A stretch of 17,557 nucleotides of DNA, from assembly GCF_938045775.1 (NCBI RefSeq), contig NZ_CALIBH010000063.1:1-17557 (forward strand). The letters run 5' to 3'. Positions 15,678-17,557 of the stretch are shown in pieces (within the stretch, counting starts at the first letter, position 1; every line of letters begins with the position of its first letter). This stretch comes from an uncultured Campylobacter sp. Lineage in GTDB: Bacteria; Campylobacterota; Campylobacteria; Campylobacterales; Campylobacteraceae. Position numbers and translations under genes: made by a program. The notes beneath the pieces were generated by a model that saw only the letters and a list, made by a program, of their open reading frames with translations, had not been told where the DNA came from and did no database searches.

Positions 15678-16604
15678 TTAGCTAAAAAATTCCTCGATCA
15701 GCCGAGTCATTTCGCTCTCGGTGGCAACGTGGTTGATCTGCTCGCGAAAGCTTGCGGCATTTTCGCGCCCCTTGGAGTATTCGTGCAGATGCTTGCGAAA
15801 TATCGCCACGCCGTGGCTACCGTAATGGCTAAGCATTTGAGCGAAATGATAGAGCACGACCTCTCTTTTTAGCGCGTCACTTGCCTGCTCGCCCGTTTTG
15901 ATCTCGCGAAAGATCCACGGCCTGCCGATTACCGCGCGACCGATCATCAGCGCGTCTGCGCCGCTAAGGTCTCGCACTGCGGGCGCATTGGAGGAGTTTA
16001 TGTCGCCGTTTGCGATCACGGGGATTTGCAGCGCGCGTTTGGCTCTTGCGATCGCGCCGTAATCCACTGCCGCGCTGTATCCGCCCGCTCTGGTACGTCC
16101 GTGAATAGCGATAAAATCAGCTCCTGCGCTCTGTACGGCGTGCGCGATATTTTCGATATCCACGGCGCCGAAGCCCAGCCGCACCTTCGCGCTCGTAAAT
16201 TTTTTGTTCGAATACTTTTTTATAGTCTCGACCAAGCGCGATAGACGGGGTGGATCAAGCAGCAGCGCCGAGCCGGCACCCTGCTTTACGACTTTGGGAA
16301 CAGGGCAGCCGCAGTTTAGATCGATGCCGTCGATGCCGTCAAATTTATTGATGAGCAAAACCGCCTTTTTTATGATTTCCGCATCGCTGCCTGCGATCTG
16401 CACGAAAAACGGGGTTTCCGCGGCGTTTTTTTCGAGCATCTTTAGCGTCTTTTCGCCCTCGAAAACAAGGGCATTTGCGCTTATCATCTCGCTTACGGTC
16501 GCGTCACATCCGAATTTTTTCACTACGCCCCGCAGCGGCGGATCCGAAAAGCCCGCCAAAGGCGCCAAAAATAGAGGGTTTCTTTTAAAAAAATCTTCCG
16601 TCAT
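15678..16604 (-). CDS. dus: tRNA-dihydrouridine synthase (DusB-like)
   Basis: 308 residues, normal for the family. Dus enzymes use FMN and NADPH to reduce specific uridines in tRNA. Visible motifs in the TIM barrel: LAPLAGFSDPPLR (13-25), VQIAGSD (68-74), DLNCGCPVPKV (95-105, catalytic Cys C100), KVRLGF (140-145), IHGRTR (167-172), IANGDI (197-202) and GRAVIGRPWIF (222-232). The C-terminal four-helix part that binds tRNA follows. The AGFSD and GRAVIGRPWIF forms are of the DusB type, but which uridine is modified is not shown. The ribosome site is weak (GAGA 8 nt before the ATG); a TATTAA box lies at 16650-16655 on minus. The four-helix membrane gene follows closely. Confidence 0.93.
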   Translation of the reverse strand: MTEDFFKRNPLFLAPLAGFSDPPLRGVVKKFGCDATVSEMISANALVFEGEKTLKMLEKNAAETPFFVQIAGSDAEIIKKAVLLINKFDGIDGIDLNCGCPVPKVVKQGAGSALLLDPPRLSRLVETIKKYSNKKFTSAKVRLGFGAVDIENIAHAVQSAGADFIAIHGRTRAGGYSAAVDYGAIARAKRALQIPVIANGDINSSNAPAVRDLSGADALMIGRAVIGRPWIFREIKTGEQASDALKREVVLYHFAQMLSHYGSHGVAIFRKHLHEYSKGRENAASFREQINHVATESEMTRLIEEFFS

Positions 16605-17125
16605 TTTAAATTTCTCATTTTGATTTCGTTTGAATTTAAACCTTTAAATTTAATACCGCAATGCTTGCAGCGGGTTTTGCCGCGAGCTTTAAAATTTTAA
16701 ATTTCATAGGCCGCGTATTCGAATTTAGGCGCGAATTTTATTTTTAAGCTTGGCTAATTTGAGTGGTGGCAAAACGGCAGCAAGGATGATCACCACCAAA
16801 TTTTATTTGCACGGCAAACCCAGCAAGCAGCTTGCAAAACGCCGCGCGGATTTTAAAATTTCAGCACTTTATTCAGCTAGCAAGTCTTGTGCTTTATGTT
16901 TAAATTCTAAACTTCATAGCATAAATGCAAAACCCGTTTACACGCGCACTACGCAAGCAAATCTTTTAAATTTTACCGCTTACGCGCATTGATTTTTCGA
17001 TAAATTTTGAAATTTAAAATTTGCGCGAGTTAGAATTTTACCCGCACTTTAAAATTTATCGCGCAGGCTGTGTTTAATAGACGCAAAGAGCTTAAAGGCA
17101 GCCTCTCTTACCCGCATAAAACGAA
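16605..17125. other. Gene-free spacer rich in AAATTT words
   Basis: No convincing gene. An 80-codon plus-strand frame (16750-16992) has no ribosome site or family. Words such as AAAATTTTAAATTT (about 16691-16703), TAAATTTTGAAATTTAAAAT (about 17000) and TTTAAAATTTAT recur. The minus-strand upstream region of dus lies at the left end. Confidence 0.5.
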
Positions 17126-17142
17126 CTCGTAAAATTACCGAG
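17110..17142 (-). terminator. Possible weak terminator of the right-edge gene
   Basis: CTCG and TAA (17126-17132) pair with TTA and CGAG (17135-17142), with one bulged base and an AA loop. Read on the minus strand the hairpin touches the stop codon and is followed by TTCGTTTTATG. The stem is short, so the call is tentative. Confidence 0.3.
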
Positions 17143-17557
17143 CTAAAATAACAGCGACGCAGGGACGTTTTTGCCGTTGTCGCGCAAAAATAGCAGAATT
17201 TTAAACTTCTCAAACTCGTCGCCGTCGGCAAGACTTAGCTGCTCTCTAAACTCGTCGATCATGCCAAGCTCATATAGCGCGTACAGATATGCCTCGGTCG
17301 CTTCTTGATTCTCGTTTTTGAGCCGCTCGAAAAAGGCTTTGTATTGCTCTGGAGCGAGATGATTTTTTAGCTTTTTGGCAAAGCCGATAAAATCCTGCTC
17401 GCTGAATTTTTCATTATTTACGAGATTGAAAAGTTCCTCGCTGCTGATCTCAAAGCTCGCGTCATTCACTGCGCGATCCACTAAAATATTTACCTCGGCT
17501 ATGTCTTGAGGAATTTTATAGGCTTTGTTCTTATCGTAGCTTCCTTTGGCAAGCGCT
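17143..17557 (-). CDS. 3' part of an unknown soluble, helical protein (partial)
   Basis: The frame is open to the right edge, so the true start lies outside; the GTG at 17479-17481 is internal. The visible 138 residues begin ALAKGSYDKNKAYKIPQDIA and end NGKNVPASLLF. They are mostly amphipathic helices rich in Glu, Lys, Phe and Leu. Patterns such as FFERLKNENQEATEAYLYAL could be TPR-like or another helical repeat. No membrane segment or catalytic motif is visible. I do not recognise the family. Confidence 0.75.
   Translation of the reverse strand, partial: ALAKGSYDKNKAYKIPQDIAEVNILVDRAVNDASFEISSEELFNLVNNEKFSEQDFIGFAKKLKNHLAPEQYKAFFERLKNENQEATEAYLYALYELGMIDEFREQLSLADGDEFEKFKILLFLRDNGKNVPASLLF

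Noticed and set aside
15336..15872. 178-codon plus-strand frame
   Set aside because: Antisense to the membrane protein and the end of dus; lacks a ribosome site and conserved motifs.

Overview
The window looks like a chromosomal segment of a Campylobacter, most likely one of the oral species with higher GC such as C. gracilis; the species guess is inference. The evidence is the gene set infB, rbfA, rimP, ylxR, thrB, tsaB, lpxC, an M23 peptidase, bamA and tyrA, which I recall as the C. jejuni Cj0129-Cj0138 neighbourhood. AGGA/GAGG ribosome sites, TATAAT boxes without a clear -35, and spacers full of AAATTT/AAAATTTT words also fit. No tRNA, rRNA, CRISPR, insertion sequence or phage gene was seen.

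Layout. Bases 1-54 hold the 5' end of a ribD-like gene that runs off the left edge. A gene-poor stretch follows, with one small two-helix membrane protein (581-835) whose promoter contains a run of eight G. From 1985 to 10537 lies a minus-strand housekeeping block. In transcription order it is M23 peptidase, lpxC, tsaB, thrB, ylxR, infB, then a 1.17-kb non-coding interruption, then rbfA and rimP. bamA (minus) and tyrA (plus) diverge from a shared 81-bp promoter region. To their right are a PPP-type phosphatase, an unknown four-helix membrane protein and a DusB-like tRNA-dihydrouridine synthase, all on minus. The 3' part of an unknown soluble protein runs in from the right edge.

How the genes work together. 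infB, rbfA, rimP and ylxR serve translation initiation and 30S maturation. tsaB and dus serve tRNA modification. lpxC (lipid A), bamA (outer-membrane protein insertion) and the M23 protein (peptidoglycan) build the envelope. thrB and tyrA are amino-acid biosynthesis genes.

Unusual points. (1) A G8 tract abuts the -10 box of the small membrane protein, a candidate promoter phase-variation switch. (2) AATT cores recur every 12-15 bp over about 180 bp (906-1089). (3) Five degenerate units starting GAATTYTAT lie between infB and rbfA, where infB has its own terminator-like hairpin and rbfA its own promoter. (4) The bamA-tyrA pair is inverted relative to the C. jejuni order as I remember it. (5) tsaB seems to need a non-canonical start codon. 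About 22% of the window (five spacers of 0.5-1.2 kb) has no recognisable gene, which is low coding density for Campylobacter. I found no clear new multi-gene system; the best leads are the poly-G promoter and the patterned spacer DNA.
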